DNA from: Halomicrobium sp. LC1Hm
GTDB taxonomy: Archaea; Halobacteriota; Halobacteria; Halobacteriales; Haloarculaceae
Length of the DNA stretch: 64,000 nucleotides
Reading direction: 5' to 3'
Assembly: GCF_009617995.1 (NCBI RefSeq)
Contig: NZ_CP044129.1
Coordinates: 2,418,001-2,482,000 of the forward strand
Positions 7,255-16,326 of the stretch are shown one piece after another; positions within the stretch are counted from its first letter, which is position 1, and the number at the start of each line of letters is the position of its first letter. Under the pieces are notes generated by a model. The model was not told the origin of the DNA and did no database searches. It saw only the letters and a program-made list of their open reading frames with translations. Both the position numbers and the translations under genes were made by a program.

Positions 7255-9236
7255 GCCGACCCCTCCAGACTGATCGTCCCCTCGTCGTCGACGACGAGCG
7301 TCCACCCCGGCGGGCAGACGACAGTGCTCTCGCCGCCCTCGACGATCGCTGGGCCGTCGATCGGCCGCTCCGCCACCAGTGCCGGCCAGTCGTAGATCGG
7401 CGTCTCACGACGCCCGTCTCCGAAGACCGCCTCGCGAGTCCCGACCCGCGGCTCGCCGCTGCCTTCGAAGGATCGCTCCGGAGCCGTCCCCTCGATCGTC
7501 GCCGTGACGCGGCAGTTGACCAGCTCGACGGGCTCGTCGTCGAGCCGGTAGTCCCGCGCTCGCTCGTGGGCCGCGTGGAACCGCTCTCGCAGATCGGCAG
7601 GACGGAACGGCTCGCTCACGTCGACGGTGAGTTCGTGGCTCTGGCCGACGTAGCGGAGGTCCGCCTGTCGTCGATACGTCGCCGCGCCGGGGTCGCTCAC
7701 GTCCGCACGGACGCGGTCGCGGAGGTCCTCGTAGAGGTCCTCGATCGTCGCCCGCGTCGCGTCGCCGAGCGTCGTCCGATGGGTCCTGACAGCGTCGTGG
7801 TGCTCGGCCGCCGCCAGCAGCCCGAACGCCGAGAGGACGCCGCTGGCTCGCGGGACCACCACTCGATCGACGCCGAGGCGATCGGCCAGCGGAGCGGCGT
7901 GCATCGGCCCGGCACCGCCGAAGGTGGCCAGCGCGAACCGCCGAGGGTCGTGCCCGCGCTCGGTCGTCACGCCGCGGATCGCTCGCGTCATCGTCGCGTT
8001 GGCGACCCGGAAGACTCCCCGCGCCGCGTCGACCGGGCCGTCGAGGTCTGCCGCCGTCGCGAGATCCTCTAGCGCGGCCACCGCGGCGTCGGCGTCGAGA
8101 CCGAGGTCGGCACCGAGCGTCGTGTCGGAGCCGAGATACCCCAACACGAGCGCGGCGTCGGTCACAGTCGGTTCGGTCCCGCCCCGACCGTAACAGGCCG
8201 GACCGGGGTCAGCACCGGCCGACGCCGGGCCGACGCGGAGCGCACCCCCGGCGTCGACGCTGGCGATCGATCCCCCGCCCGCGCCCACGGTCTCGACGTC
8301 GACCATCGGAATCCGGATCGGGTGACCGCCGACGGCCGCCTCGGTCGTCCGCTCGACCGAGCCGTCCCGGACCAGCGACACGTCGCTGGAGGTCCCGCCC
8401 ATGTCGAACGTGATCACGCCGTCGGCGTCGTCGGGCTCGAAGGCGGCGGCACCGACGACGCCGGCAGCGGGACCGGACATGACGGTCGTCACTGCTCGCT
8501 CGCGGACCGTGGCCGGATCGGCGATGCCGCCGTTTGCCTGCATGACCCGTGGTGCGGGGAGCCCGCTGTCGGTCGCCCGATCCGCGAGCCGGTCGAGGTA
8601 GTCGTCGACGACCGGCGTGAGCACGGCGTCGGCGACCGTCGTGGCCGTGCGTTCGTACTCGCGGAACTCGGACAGCACCTCGTGGCTGGCCGAGACGGGC
8701 ACGTCGAGTTCGGACCGGAGGATCGCCGCCGCACGCCGCTCGTTCTCCGGGTGAGCGTACGCGTGGAGGAAGGCGACCGCGACCGCGTCGGCGTCGATCT
8801 CTGTGGCCAGCGCCCGCACCTCGTCGGGATCGACCGAGCGCTCGATGCCGTCGGTCGTCGCACGCTCGTCGAGTTCGTACCGTCGCGCCGCGGGGACGAG
8901 CGGCGTCGGTCCGCGCGCGTCCAGATCGTAGAGACTGGGACGGTCCTGTCGGCCGATCGCGAGCACGTCGGCGAAGCCCTCGGTCGTGACCAGTGCCGTC
9001 GTCGCGCCCGACCGTTCGAGCATGGCGTTGACCGCGACGGTCGTGGCGTGGCGAAAGCGGTCGACAGCGGTCGCTCCGACACCGGCCCGGTCGCAGGCGC
9101 GTTCGACGCCGTCGAGCACGCCCTCGCTCTGGTCTGCCGTCGTGGGTACTTTCGCCGTCGTCAGCCGTCCGTCGGCGACGACCACCACGTCCGTGAAGGT
9201 GCCGCCGACGTCGACCCCCAGCAGCGTCTCGTCCAT
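7251..9236 (-). CDS. hyuA: Hydantoinase A / oxoprolinase family subunit (HyuA)
   Basis: 661 residues. It opens with the actin-fold nucleotide motif LLGVDVGGTFTDVVVV, followed by FRHATTVAVNAMLERSGATTALVTTEGFADVL and later ITFDMGGTSSDVSLV and GGAGPMHAAPLADRLG, all characteristic of HyuA. It is the ATP-binding partner of HyuB, cytosolic, in a two-gene operon with overlapping stop and start. The ATG at 9236 is preceded at 23-29 bases by GTTTATC on the minus strand. Substrate specificity (hydantoin, N-methylhydantoin, 5-oxoproline) is not decidable here; 5-oxoproline recycling is the commonest role. Confidence 0.9.
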   Translation of the reverse strand: MDETLLGVDVGGTFTDVVVVADGRLTTAKVPTTADQSEGVLDGVERACDRAGVGATAVDRFRHATTVAVNAMLERSGATTALVTTEGFADVLAIGRQDRPSLYDLDARGPTPLVPAARRYELDERATTDGIERSVDPDEVRALATEIDADAVAVAFLHAYAHPENERRAAAILRSELDVPVSASHEVLSEFREYERTATTVADAVLTPVVDDYLDRLADRATDSGLPAPRVMQANGGIADPATVRERAVTTVMSGPAAGVVGAAAFEPDDADGVITFDMGGTSSDVSLVRDGSVERTTEAAVGGHPIRIPMVDVETVGAGGGSIASVDAGGALRVGPASAGADPGPACYGRGGTEPTVTDAALVLGYLGSDTTLGADLGLDADAAVAALEDLATAADLDGPVDAARGVFRVANATMTRAIRGVTTERGHDPRRFALATFGGAGPMHAAPLADRLGVDRVVVPRASGVLSAFGLLAAAEHHDAVRTHRTTLGDATRATIEDLYEDLRDRVRADVSDPGAATYRRQADLRYVGQSHELTVDVSEPFRPADLRERFHAAHERARDYRLDDEPVELVNCRVTATIEGTAPERSFEGSGEPRVGTREAVFGDGRRETPIYDWPALVAERPIDGPAIVEGGESTVVCPPGWTLVVDDEGTISLEGSA

Positions 9237-9348
9237 ACCGGTCGCTGGGTCGCCCGGAGATAAACTGTTGGGACTCGGCCAGCGGCGTCGTTCAAATCAG
9301 GTTTAAGCTACCGGGACCGCTTAGGGACACGCGCAACCACGACGACCC

Positions 9349-10329
9349 ATGAGACAGCAAACGGTCCCCGCGATCGTCGCGCTCCTCCTCGTCGTCCCGT
9401 GTGCCGCGATCGGGGCACAGACGACACCGACCGCGACGATCGACTACGAGGGCGAGGAACTGACGGTCGAAGCCGCGCCGGGCGAGCAGATCAGCGGCGA
9501 GACGACGCTCCCACCGGGAACGCGGCTGACCGTCCGGGTCAAGTCGGCCAACAGCGCCTCGCCGTTCCTCAAGCGCCTGGAGGCGACGGTCGCCGACGAC
9601 GGCACGTTCACGGCGACCGGCGACCTCAGCGACCTCCCCCCAGACACCGCGTTCGAGGCGGCCGTGGTGTACAACGCGACGGTGATCGACAGACAGAGCG
9701 GGCAGATCGTCCCCTGTACGAGCGACTGTACGGCCACGCCGAGAAGCAGCGACACGCCGACGGCGTTTTCCACCGACGACCCGGCCCTGCCACGGCCCGT
9801 CGTGCAGGTCCGACAGGGCGGGACGACCGAAATTCCGATCGCCGTCGGCGACCGCGAGCGCGTGCGACTGTCGATCGGTAGCGACCAGACCAACTACCGG
9901 CTCAACGCGACGGTGACAGACGGCGACGGTGACGGTCGTGCAGTCGTCTCGTTCGACTCGGTCAGTGCGGGTCGAGACGCGCCGACCCTGTCGCCGGTTG
10001 ACGACGACGACCGAGTGACCACGGACAGCGAAACGACGCTGTCGGACGGACTCGACCCCACCGAGTACGATCTCACGCTGCTCGGTGCCGGCGAAAACGG
10101 GACGAGACTCTCGATCGGAACGCTGGTCGTCTTCGATCAGAGCGAGCGCACGGACGCGCCCGAACCGCCCGAGGCGACCACGTCGACGCCACCCCTGAAC
10201 GAGACGACGCCCGCCACGGATCGCGGCGTCGATCTGGGGGGGATCGGCGCGCTCACCGTGGGCGGACTGCTGGGAATCGTCGGGATCGCGCTCTTGCTCG
10301 GACTCGCCAGGGGCGGGTGCGGGGAGTGA
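9349..10329 (+). CDS. Secreted, membrane-anchored surface protein (BGTF-type domain), paralogue 1
   Basis: 326 residues. A Sec-type signal peptide (VPAIVALLLVVPCAAIGAQ) is followed by a domain of about 90 residues with DYEGEELTVEAAPGEQISGETTLPPGTRLTVRVKSANSASPFLK, ending in a cysteine pair CTSDC. A second beta-rich domain (VVQVRQGGTTEIPIAV ... DAPTLS ... TTLSDGLDPTEYDLTLLG) comes next, then a Thr/Pro-rich linker and a C-terminal membrane helix (IGALTVGGLLGIVGIALLLGLA). Topology implies display on the cell surface. The first domain recurs in the proteins at 12626 and 14205, and the second is the repeat unit of the 12626 protein. I recall this class as BGTF surface proteins. The function is unknown. 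Confidence 0.82.
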   Translation: MRQQTVPAIVALLLVVPCAAIGAQTTPTATIDYEGEELTVEAAPGEQISGETTLPPGTRLTVRVKSANSASPFLKRLEATVADDGTFTATGDLSDLPPDTAFEAAVVYNATVIDRQSGQIVPCTSDCTATPRSSDTPTAFSTDDPALPRPVVQVRQGGTTEIPIAVGDRERVRLSIGSDQTNYRLNATVTDGDGDGRAVVSFDSVSAGRDAPTLSPVDDDDRVTTDSETTLSDGLDPTEYDLTLLGAGENGTRLSIGTLVVFDQSERTDAPEPPEATTSTPPLNETTPATDRGVDLGGIGALTVGGLLGIVGIALLLGLARGGCGE

Positions 10330-10391
10330 TACGGACGGTTGTCGTTGCTGACCGCGGGTGTCGCCACCGAGAGATCGCTACGACCGTCCTC

Positions 10392-11018
10392 TCAGTCGGA
10401 CGGTGAGCGTCGAACGGCCAGGAGCGCGACCGTCGCGACCAGCAGCGCCCCGAAGAAAAAGAGGACGCCGGGTTCGACGACCTCGAAGACGACCCAGGCG
10501 ATCGAACCGTCCGGCGGTGCGACGGTCGTGTCCGGGCTCGCAGGGCCGACAGCACTCGGCGGGCGGACGCTCCGTCGCATCAGTCGCTCGGCACCCCACT
10601 GGACGAACAGCGACGCCGCGGCGAGGACGCCGATCCCGCCGACCACGTCGGTCACCGACTGCCTGACTGCCGGCGTTCGAGCGTCGTCACCGACGAACAC
10701 CAGCGGGTCGCTGGCCGGGCCGTACACCGTCATCTCGTTGCCCTTCTCCGAATAGATCGTGTCGACCGGCTCGACCAGCTCCGCGTCTTCGAGATTCGAG
10801 AGGTGGTAGTGGACGTTCTGGACCGACGTGTCGACCCGGTCGGCGATCTCCGAGGGCGTCCGGGGTTCCTCGAACAGTGCCTGAAACGTCGCCCGGCCGG
10901 TATCAGACGCCAGCGCGTCGAGTACCTCGTCGGCGTCGCCCTCGGTCATTTCGAGGACGCGAGCCCGCTGGCTGGTCGTCGTCGCCCGGTCCTGAATGCG
11001 GTCGATGAGTCCCGACAT
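10392..11018 (-). CDS. Membrane-tethered winged-helix (ArsR-like) regulator
   Basis: 208 residues. Residues 25-85 form a winged helix of the ArsR type: VLDALASDTGRATFQALFEEPRTPSEIADRVDTSVQNVHYHLSNLEDAELVEPV, with VQNVHYHLSNLEDAEL as recognition helix and wing. Two membrane helices follow (VTDVVGGIGVLAAASLFVQW and VVFEVVEPGVLFFFGALLVATVALLAV). A DNA-binding domain fixed to the membrane suggests a one-component sensor that reads a membrane or surface signal. It lies in the middle of the surface-protein and subtilase cluster, which are candidate targets. A start at 11018 gives the complete N-terminal helix. Confidence 0.82.
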   Translation of the reverse strand: MSGLIDRIQDRATTTSQRARVLEMTEGDADEVLDALASDTGRATFQALFEEPRTPSEIADRVDTSVQNVHYHLSNLEDAELVEPVDTIYSEKGNEMTVYGPASDPLVFVGDDARTPAVRQSVTDVVGGIGVLAAASLFVQWGAERLMRRSVRPPSAVGPASPDTTVAPPDGSIAWVVFEVVEPGVLFFFGALLVATVALLAVRRSPSD

Positions 11019-11102
11019 GGCCGTCGTACTCGGTGATAGAGACGCGACCTACTAAGCAGTACGTGAAGGTTAAAACGAGATTGAACGCGCGGATCACCGG
11101 CG

Positions 11103-12404
11103 TCACCCGGTGTCGTTGGCCACGGCCCGCACCGTCGGGGCCGGGCGGACCAGTCCGTGCCCGGTCTGCATGTCGACGCCGTCACGGCCCACGTCGCGCG
11201 CGTGTCGTTCGAGGGCGCGTTCGACGGCCGTCGGCGATCGGCTCGGGTCCACGTCGAGGAGCAGGGCAGCCAGTCCGCCGACGTACGGAGCGCCGGCAGA
11301 AGAGCCGACGAAGCCGTCGGGCCGCTGTGCAGCCGGCAGGCGGTCGGGCGCGACCACGTCGACGCCGGTCCGACCGTCCGTGGTGGGACCTCGAGAGGAG
11401 AACGGCTCGGGTCGGTCCCGCCGCAGGTCGTACGCGCCGACCGCGAGTACGTCGTCGGCGGTCGCCGGTGCCGTGATGCTCCCCGCGGGATCGTCGTACT
11501 GGAACCGATGGGTCGGCGAGACGAGTTCGAGGTGTGCGCCGGTCGCGTCGGACGGTCCGCGGACGACGACGAAGTAGTCGCCGCCTTCGAGCTGGACGGA
11601 GAGGCGCTGGTTGGGAACGCCGTCACGCTCGTAGGGCTGGGAGCGAGCGATCAGCTGGGTCCGGTTCCCGTCGGTCCAGTACAGCGACGCCCGGTACGTC
11701 TCCGCGGCGTGAGCGCGGTCCCAGGAGAGCCACAGCGTCAGCTCCGTGGCCCCGTCGCTGCGCAGGTAGTTGCGGGTACCGCCGCTGAAGCGGAGCTTCC
11801 CGTCGCTGGGATCGTCGTACTCGCCGTCCCAGTGGCCACGCGCGAGATTGCCGGTCGGCGCGACGAACGTCACGTTCTCGGCCCGAGCGCGTTCGGCGAC
11901 GCGTGCGACCCGTGCGGAGCCGTCGCCGGGCGTCCCGTAGAACGAAACCGGTGCGACGATCACGTCCACGTCGCGGTCGAGCAGCCACCGGACAGCGCGG
12001 TGATACCCCCGCGGAGTGTCGAACGTCGCGAGCGCCAGCTCCGCGTCCGGTGCCACGCGGGCGACCAGCGACGCCGCCGCAGTCCCGTGGTCGTGGCGAC
12101 CCGCGTTGCGAACCGACTGGTCGCGGCCGAACGAGCGGGTGGCGACGACCTGGCTCTCGATCGACTCGTGGCCCGGATCGAACCCGGTGACGTCGACGAC
12201 GCCGACGCGAACGCCGTCCCCGGTGATCCCGGAGTCGTGGATCGCGTCGAGGTCCTCGCCAGAGACGACCGGCGTCGTCGATCCCGTGCCCGCTGTGGCC
12301 GTCTCGACGGTCGGCGCAGTCACGGCGAGCACGGCGATCAGCGCCGTCACCGCGAGCACGCCGATACCGACCCCCGCCAGTACGAACCGCGGTCGTCTGC
12401 CCAT
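11103..12404 (-). CDS. Membrane-anchored subtilisin-like serine protease (S8)
   Basis: 433 residues. An N-terminal signal-anchor helix (FVLAGVGIGVLAVTALIAVLAVTA, about residues 7-30) is followed by a subtilase domain. Its catalytic residues can be read: D71 in VGVVDVTG, H106 in HDHGTAA, and S369 in GSSAGAPYVGG, with an oxyanion-type asparagine in APTGN. Between them is an extra beta-rich insert (TELTLWLSWDRAHAAETYRASLYW...GGDYFVVVRG), like the P-domain or PPC modules of secreted proteases. No long pro-region is present. The serine motif GSSAG departs from the usual GTSMA but keeps the serine. It probably acts outside the membrane. The ATG at 12404 is preferred over the adjacent GTG. Confidence 0.88.
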   Translation of the reverse strand: MGRRPRFVLAGVGIGVLAVTALIAVLAVTAPTVETATAGTGSTTPVVSGEDLDAIHDSGITGDGVRVGVVDVTGFDPGHESIESQVVATRSFGRDQSVRNAGRHDHGTAAASLVARVAPDAELALATFDTPRGYHRAVRWLLDRDVDVIVAPVSFYGTPGDGSARVARVAERARAENVTFVAPTGNLARGHWDGEYDDPSDGKLRFSGGTRNYLRSDGATELTLWLSWDRAHAAETYRASLYWTDGNRTQLIARSQPYERDGVPNQRLSVQLEGGDYFVVVRGPSDATGAHLELVSPTHRFQYDDPAGSITAPATADDVLAVGAYDLRRDRPEPFSSRGPTTDGRTGVDVVAPDRLPAAQRPDGFVGSSAGAPYVGGLAALLLDVDPSRSPTAVERALERHARDVGRDGVDMQTGHGLVRPAPTVRAVANDTG

Positions 12405-12625
12405 CACCCGGCACGTCGACCCACCGGAGTAAAACGCTACTGGACCGAACGGCGTCGGCGCTGCGACGGCGAACGCTCGAATCGCCCGCGGGTGGCGTAA
12501 AATCTCGTTGAAGCATTCGGCGGGGATACTTACGTGGCGGCGGTAGCCGTGACTGGCATGTCAAAGCGATGCCGCCCACAATCGACAGTCCCGCCCGCAA
12601 ACCAACACGAACAGGTGGTGAGACG

Positions 12626-14080
12626 ATGAGACGCCTCGCGACCCTCCTCGCAGCCCTCCTCGTGGGGAGTGCGATCGCGGCGACGCCCGTCGCGGCAGCC
12701 GCCGAAACCACGACCGCAACGGACGGTACGACCGCACCGCCCGCTCCCTTCGACTACGAGGGCGACAACCTGACGCTGTCTGCCGGCTACGCACAGCAGG
12801 TCACCGGCCAGCTCGATCGGTCGGCCGGAACGGAGGTCTCCGTCGTGCTCCGGTCCGAAGAGAGCGACCAGCCGTTCCTCCGAAAGGACTGGGCGACCGT
12901 CCAGGACGACGGTAGCTTCGCCGTGCAGTTCGACCTGTCTGCCATCGAACCAGACAGCGACGCCGTCGCGACCCTCTACGCCGACGACGAGCGCATCGCC
13001 AAACAGTCGGTCCACATCGAGAGCTGTGACGACGCCTGCACGAGACAATCCCAGAACGCGAGCGACGACTCGGCGTCGTCGACCGACGCGAGCGGCGACG
13101 GGAACGGCGTCCGGCTCGCCGACACCCTCGTCTCGGTGCGAAACGGCGAGACGGCCGCGTTCGACGTTCAGTTCGGTGACGCAGACACCGCGACGGTCTC
13201 GCTCTCGACCGAGGGTCCCGACGGCGAACCGACCTGGGAGATCGTCGCTACGGTTCGCGACACTGACGACGACGGCACCGCGACCGTCCAGTTCGACACC
13301 GCCGCGGCGGGCAGCGACGCGCCGACGCTGACCGCCGACGACGACGAACTGACGATCACCCGCGAGAGCAGCCTCTCGGACGACGCACTCGATCCCGCAG
13401 AATACGCCCTCGCTGTCGACGACGGTTCCGAGATCGACGAACCGGAGAGCATCGGTTCGGTCGTCGTCATGACCGACATCCAGAACGACGACACCGACGA
13501 GAGAGCGGCGAGCGCGGAGACTGGCGACGCGAACGCGAGCGACGGCGTGCAACTGAACAGTTCGATCGTGTCGGTGCGAAACGGCGAGACGGCCGCGTTC
13601 GACGTTCAGTTCGGTGAGACAGACACCGCGACGGTCTCGCTCTCGACCGAGGGCACCGACGGCGAACCGACCTGGGAGGTCGTCGCCACGGTCCGCGACA
13701 CCGACGACGACGGCACCGCGACCGTCCAGTTCGACACCGCCGCGGCGGGCAGCGACGCGCCGACGCTGACCGCGGACGACGAGCTGACGATCACCCGCGA
13801 GAGCAGTCTCTCGGACGACGCACTCGATCCCGCCAGCTACGACCTGGCCGTCGACGACGGCACCGAGATCGACGATCCGGAGAGCATCGGGACGGTCGCC
13901 GTCACGGCCGGCACGCAAGACGGTGGAGCGTCGGAGGGTGACGAGACCGACGCAGGCGACACCGACGACGAGGAACCGGCCACGGAGTCACAGGACAACG
14001 TGAAGAGCGCAGGTATCGTCGGCGGCGGTGTCCTCGCCCTGTTCGCGGTGCTCGGGGTCGGACTGCGCCTTCGCGACTAG
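12626..14080 (+). CDS. Surface protein with tandem repeat domains, paralogue 2
   Basis: 484 residues: a signal peptide (LATLLAALLVGSAIAATPVAAAA), one BGTF-like domain (DYEGDNLTLSAGYAQQVTGQLDRSAGTEVSVVLRSEESDQPFLRK ... CDDAC), two nearly identical repeats of about 105 residues starting at VSVRNGETAAFDVQFG, an acidic Glu/Asp/Thr linker, and a C-terminal membrane helix (SAGIVGGGVLALFAVLGVGLRL). The repeats are almost identical in DNA (13133-13455 and 13571-13890, offset 438 bases), so the duplication is young. The ATG at 12626 follows a GGTGGTGAG element and starts exactly at the signal peptide; an earlier ATG at 12569 would bury it. Extracellular, cell-anchored, function unknown. Confidence 0.82.
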   Translation: MRRLATLLAALLVGSAIAATPVAAAAETTTATDGTTAPPAPFDYEGDNLTLSAGYAQQVTGQLDRSAGTEVSVVLRSEESDQPFLRKDWATVQDDGSFAVQFDLSAIEPDSDAVATLYADDERIAKQSVHIESCDDACTRQSQNASDDSASSTDASGDGNGVRLADTLVSVRNGETAAFDVQFGDADTATVSLSTEGPDGEPTWEIVATVRDTDDDGTATVQFDTAAAGSDAPTLTADDDELTITRESSLSDDALDPAEYALAVDDGSEIDEPESIGSVVVMTDIQNDDTDERAASAETGDANASDGVQLNSSIVSVRNGETAAFDVQFGETDTATVSLSTEGTDGEPTWEVVATVRDTDDDGTATVQFDTAAAGSDAPTLTADDELTITRESSLSDDALDPASYDLAVDDGTEIDDPESIGTVAVTAGTQDGGASEGDETDAGDTDDEEPATESQDNVKSAGIVGGGVLALFAVLGVGLRLRD

Positions 14081-14155
14081 GCGACCGTCCCGCCAGTCGG
14101 CGTCGAGACCGAGACGTCTTGACGACGCCAGCACAGGTGTGGCAACCGAACGACA

Positions 14156-14164
14156 ATTTTTATT
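14156..14164 (+). promoter_or_regulatory. Candidate promoter element for surface protein 3
   Basis: An AT run, ATTTTTATT, stands about 40-50 bases before the ATG at 14205. This implies a short leader rather than a leaderless message. Confidence 0.35.
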
Positions 14165-14204
14165 ACCGCGATAGCTGCAGTTGGTTTTGAGGCTGCAATC
14201 AGCG

Positions 14205-14783
14205 ATGCCACGCTATCGCCCTCCCGCACTCGTCCTCGTCGCCGTCCTCGTCGGCGCGACATTGACCGGCGGCGTCGCGGCACAGACAGACACCGCCGAG
14301 ACACCGACCGCGTCGTTCACCCACGAGGAGACACTGACCCTCGAATCCGGCCCGGACCAACAGATCCGCGGGACGACATCACTGGAAGCGGGCACGGAAG
14401 TGACGGTCAGGATCCGGTCGGCGAACGCCAGCGATCCGTTCATGGCGCGGCCGACGGCGATCGTCGACGAGAACGGCACGTTCACCGTCACGGCGAACCT
14501 GAGCGACATGTCGCCGGGAACGACGTTCACGGCGGCGCTCCGCATCGATGGAGAAGCGTACGCGGAAACGACCGGGCAGGTCGTCGAGTGCTCGGCAGCG
14601 TGTGGTTCGACGACCGAGACAGAACAGGCGACAGCGGCGGCGGCATCCAGCACGGCGTCACCGACGGGCGAAACGGTCACGGAGCCGACGCCGACAGCGA
14701 GCGACGGCCCCGGCTTCGGCGTCCTCGGCGCGCTCGCTGGGCTGGCGCTCACACTCTCCGGTCTCGTGTCGACCCGCAACTGA
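14205..14783 (+). CDS. Short surface protein (BGTF-type domain), paralogue 3
   Basis: 192 residues: signal peptide (PALVLVAVLVGATLTGGVAAQ), a single BGTF-like domain (FTHEETLTLESGPDQQIRGTTSLEAGTEVTVRIRSANASDPFMARP...NLSDMSPGTTFTAALRI...CSAACG), a Thr/Ser/Pro-rich linker, and a final membrane helix (FGVLGALAGLALTLSGLV) with a short basic tail. It is the minimal version of the family, lacking the second domain of the proteins at 9349 and 12626. Like paralogue 1 it keeps the RSANASDPF core and the closing cysteine pair. The ATG at 14205 is the first that directly precedes the signal peptide. Confidence 0.8.
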   Translation: MPRYRPPALVLVAVLVGATLTGGVAAQTDTAETPTASFTHEETLTLESGPDQQIRGTTSLEAGTEVTVRIRSANASDPFMARPTAIVDENGTFTVTANLSDMSPGTTFTAALRIDGEAYAETTGQVVECSAACGSTTETEQATAAAASSTASPTGETVTEPTPTASDGPGFGVLGALAGLALTLSGLVSTRN

Positions 14784-14807
14784 CGGCCGGCCACCGAGCG
14801 TGTCAGC

Positions 14808-16166
14808 CTACGGCAGCTCGACTTCGAGCGCGTCTAGAATCGGTTCGAACCGCGACCGTACCTCGCCGTACTCCGTCGCCGGGTCGCTGCCCGTGACGAT
14901 GCCCGCGCCGCCGTACAGCGCGAGCCGTTCGTCCCACGTCAGCCCCGCGCGGATCCCGACGACGAAGGTGCCGTCGCCGTCGCCGTCGACCCAGCCGATC
15001 GGCGAGGCGTACCAGCCCCGGTCGAAGGGCTCGACGTCGCGGATCACGTCGCTGGCCGCGCGTCGGGGCGATCCGCCGACTGCCGGCGTCGGGTGGAGTC
15101 GCTCGGCCAGCGAGAGCACGCTCGTCTGGTTCGGGACCGTGGCCGTGATCGGGCGGTGGAGGTGCTGGAGGTTCGTGATGCGCTTGATCGACGGTTCGGC
15201 GACGGTCACGTCGTCGGCGACCGGGCGCAACGCGTCTGCGATCGTGTCGGCGACGATGCGGTTCTCGACCTGGTACTTCTCGTCGCCCAGCATCGCGTCG
15301 GCCAGATCGGTGTCCTCGGCGGCGGTCTCGCCCCGGTCGGTCGTCCCGGCCAGTGCCTCCGTCTGGACGTGACCGTCCGCCAGCGCGACCAGCGTCTCGG
15401 GGGTCGCACCGAAGAACGTCCGCCCCGGCGTCGGGGAGAAACAGAAGGTCGTACAGTTCGGGTACGTCTCGCGCAGGCGCGAGAGTACCGGGGCGACCGG
15501 AACGGGAGCGTCGAGGTCGACCGTGAGTTCCTGTGCGAGAACGACCTTGTCGAGTCCGTCGCTCTCGATGCGGCCGATCACGTCGTCGACGGTCTGTTCC
15601 CACTCCTCGCGGGACAGCGACCAGTGAAACGCCGTCGCTTCTGGCTCGGTGCCGTCGTGGGTACCAGCGTCGGCCAGGCGGTCGGCCCAGTCGTCGAGTT
15701 CGCTCGACAGCTCGGAGCGTTCGTCTTCGGGGACCGTGACCGTCAGCCAGGTCGCGTCTTCCCCGGCGACGATCTGGGCCCGCGGCAGGACGAACGTGCC
15801 GTCGTCGAAGGCACGCCAGTGGCTCTGTGTGTCGGCGGGCACGGTGTTGCCGTCGAAGAAGGCGAACCCACCGACCGCGCGAGGGGCGGCGATCTCGGGG
15901 GCGTCCGGTCCGTCGACGGCTCCGAAAAGCTCCGTCAGGCGGTCGTCTGCGGTCTCGAATCGATCGGGGCTGTCGACCGTCACGGCGGCTGTCGCGCCGA
16001 CGGCGAGCAGGTCCGGCTCCTCGGGATGGAGCCAGCAGAATCGCCGCCGATCGGGGACGGCACCGGCGGCAGCGAGCGGGGACACGTCGATTCGTCGGGA
16101 CGCGGAGACGTACGTTTCGGCACCGACCGAAGCCGGCTCGGTCTCGGCCGCATCCTGTCTACTCAT
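14808..16166 (-). CDS. menF: Isochorismate synthase
   Basis: 452 residues with a chorismate-binding C-terminal domain: DKVVLAQELTVDL, CFSPTPGRTFFGATPETLVAL, EALAGTTDRG, LGDEKYQVENRIVADTI, LHRPITATV, LHPTPAVGGSPRRAA, GWYASPIGWVDGDGDGTFVVGIRAGL and GGAGIVTGSDPATEYGEVRSRFEPI. These match MenF/EntC enzymes that convert chorismate to isochorismate for menaquinone, the haloarchaeal respiratory quinone. No other men gene is visible, so the rest of the pathway lies elsewhere. A TATA element sits 22-31 bases before the start. An anthranilate or aminodeoxychorismate synthase component is less likely given the sequence around LHPTPAVGG. Confidence 0.9.
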   Translation of the reverse strand: MSRQDAAETEPASVGAETYVSASRRIDVSPLAAAGAVPDRRRFCWLHPEEPDLLAVGATAAVTVDSPDRFETADDRLTELFGAVDGPDAPEIAAPRAVGGFAFFDGNTVPADTQSHWRAFDDGTFVLPRAQIVAGEDATWLTVTVPEDERSELSSELDDWADRLADAGTHDGTEPEATAFHWSLSREEWEQTVDDVIGRIESDGLDKVVLAQELTVDLDAPVPVAPVLSRLRETYPNCTTFCFSPTPGRTFFGATPETLVALADGHVQTEALAGTTDRGETAAEDTDLADAMLGDEKYQVENRIVADTIADALRPVADDVTVAEPSIKRITNLQHLHRPITATVPNQTSVLSLAERLHPTPAVGGSPRRAASDVIRDVEPFDRGWYASPIGWVDGDGDGTFVVGIRAGLTWDERLALYGGAGIVTGSDPATEYGEVRSRFEPILDALEVELP

Positions 16167-16187
16167 CAGCTAAGATTAGGAGTGGCA

Positions 16188-16197
16188 ACTTATATTT
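16188..16197 (-). promoter_or_regulatory. TATA element for menF
   Basis: The minus strand reads AAATATAAGT, 22-31 bases before the ATG at 16166. Confidence 0.55.
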
Positions 16198-16326
16198 CGC
16201 TCGTTCCAGCGGAGGCCAGCGAGGGCGAGAGCGGGCACGGAACCGGTAAGATCGTGTTACCGGTCGTCCGTCCGACCCGTCTCGCCGACCGGGTGGCGAC
16301 GGTTCCACGACAGTGTGCCGCCCGTA

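Noticed and set aside
12530-13918. Open frame of 462 codons antisense to surface protein 2
   Set aside because: Repetitive only because the sense gene contains a duplicated domain. No start signals or recognisable fold.
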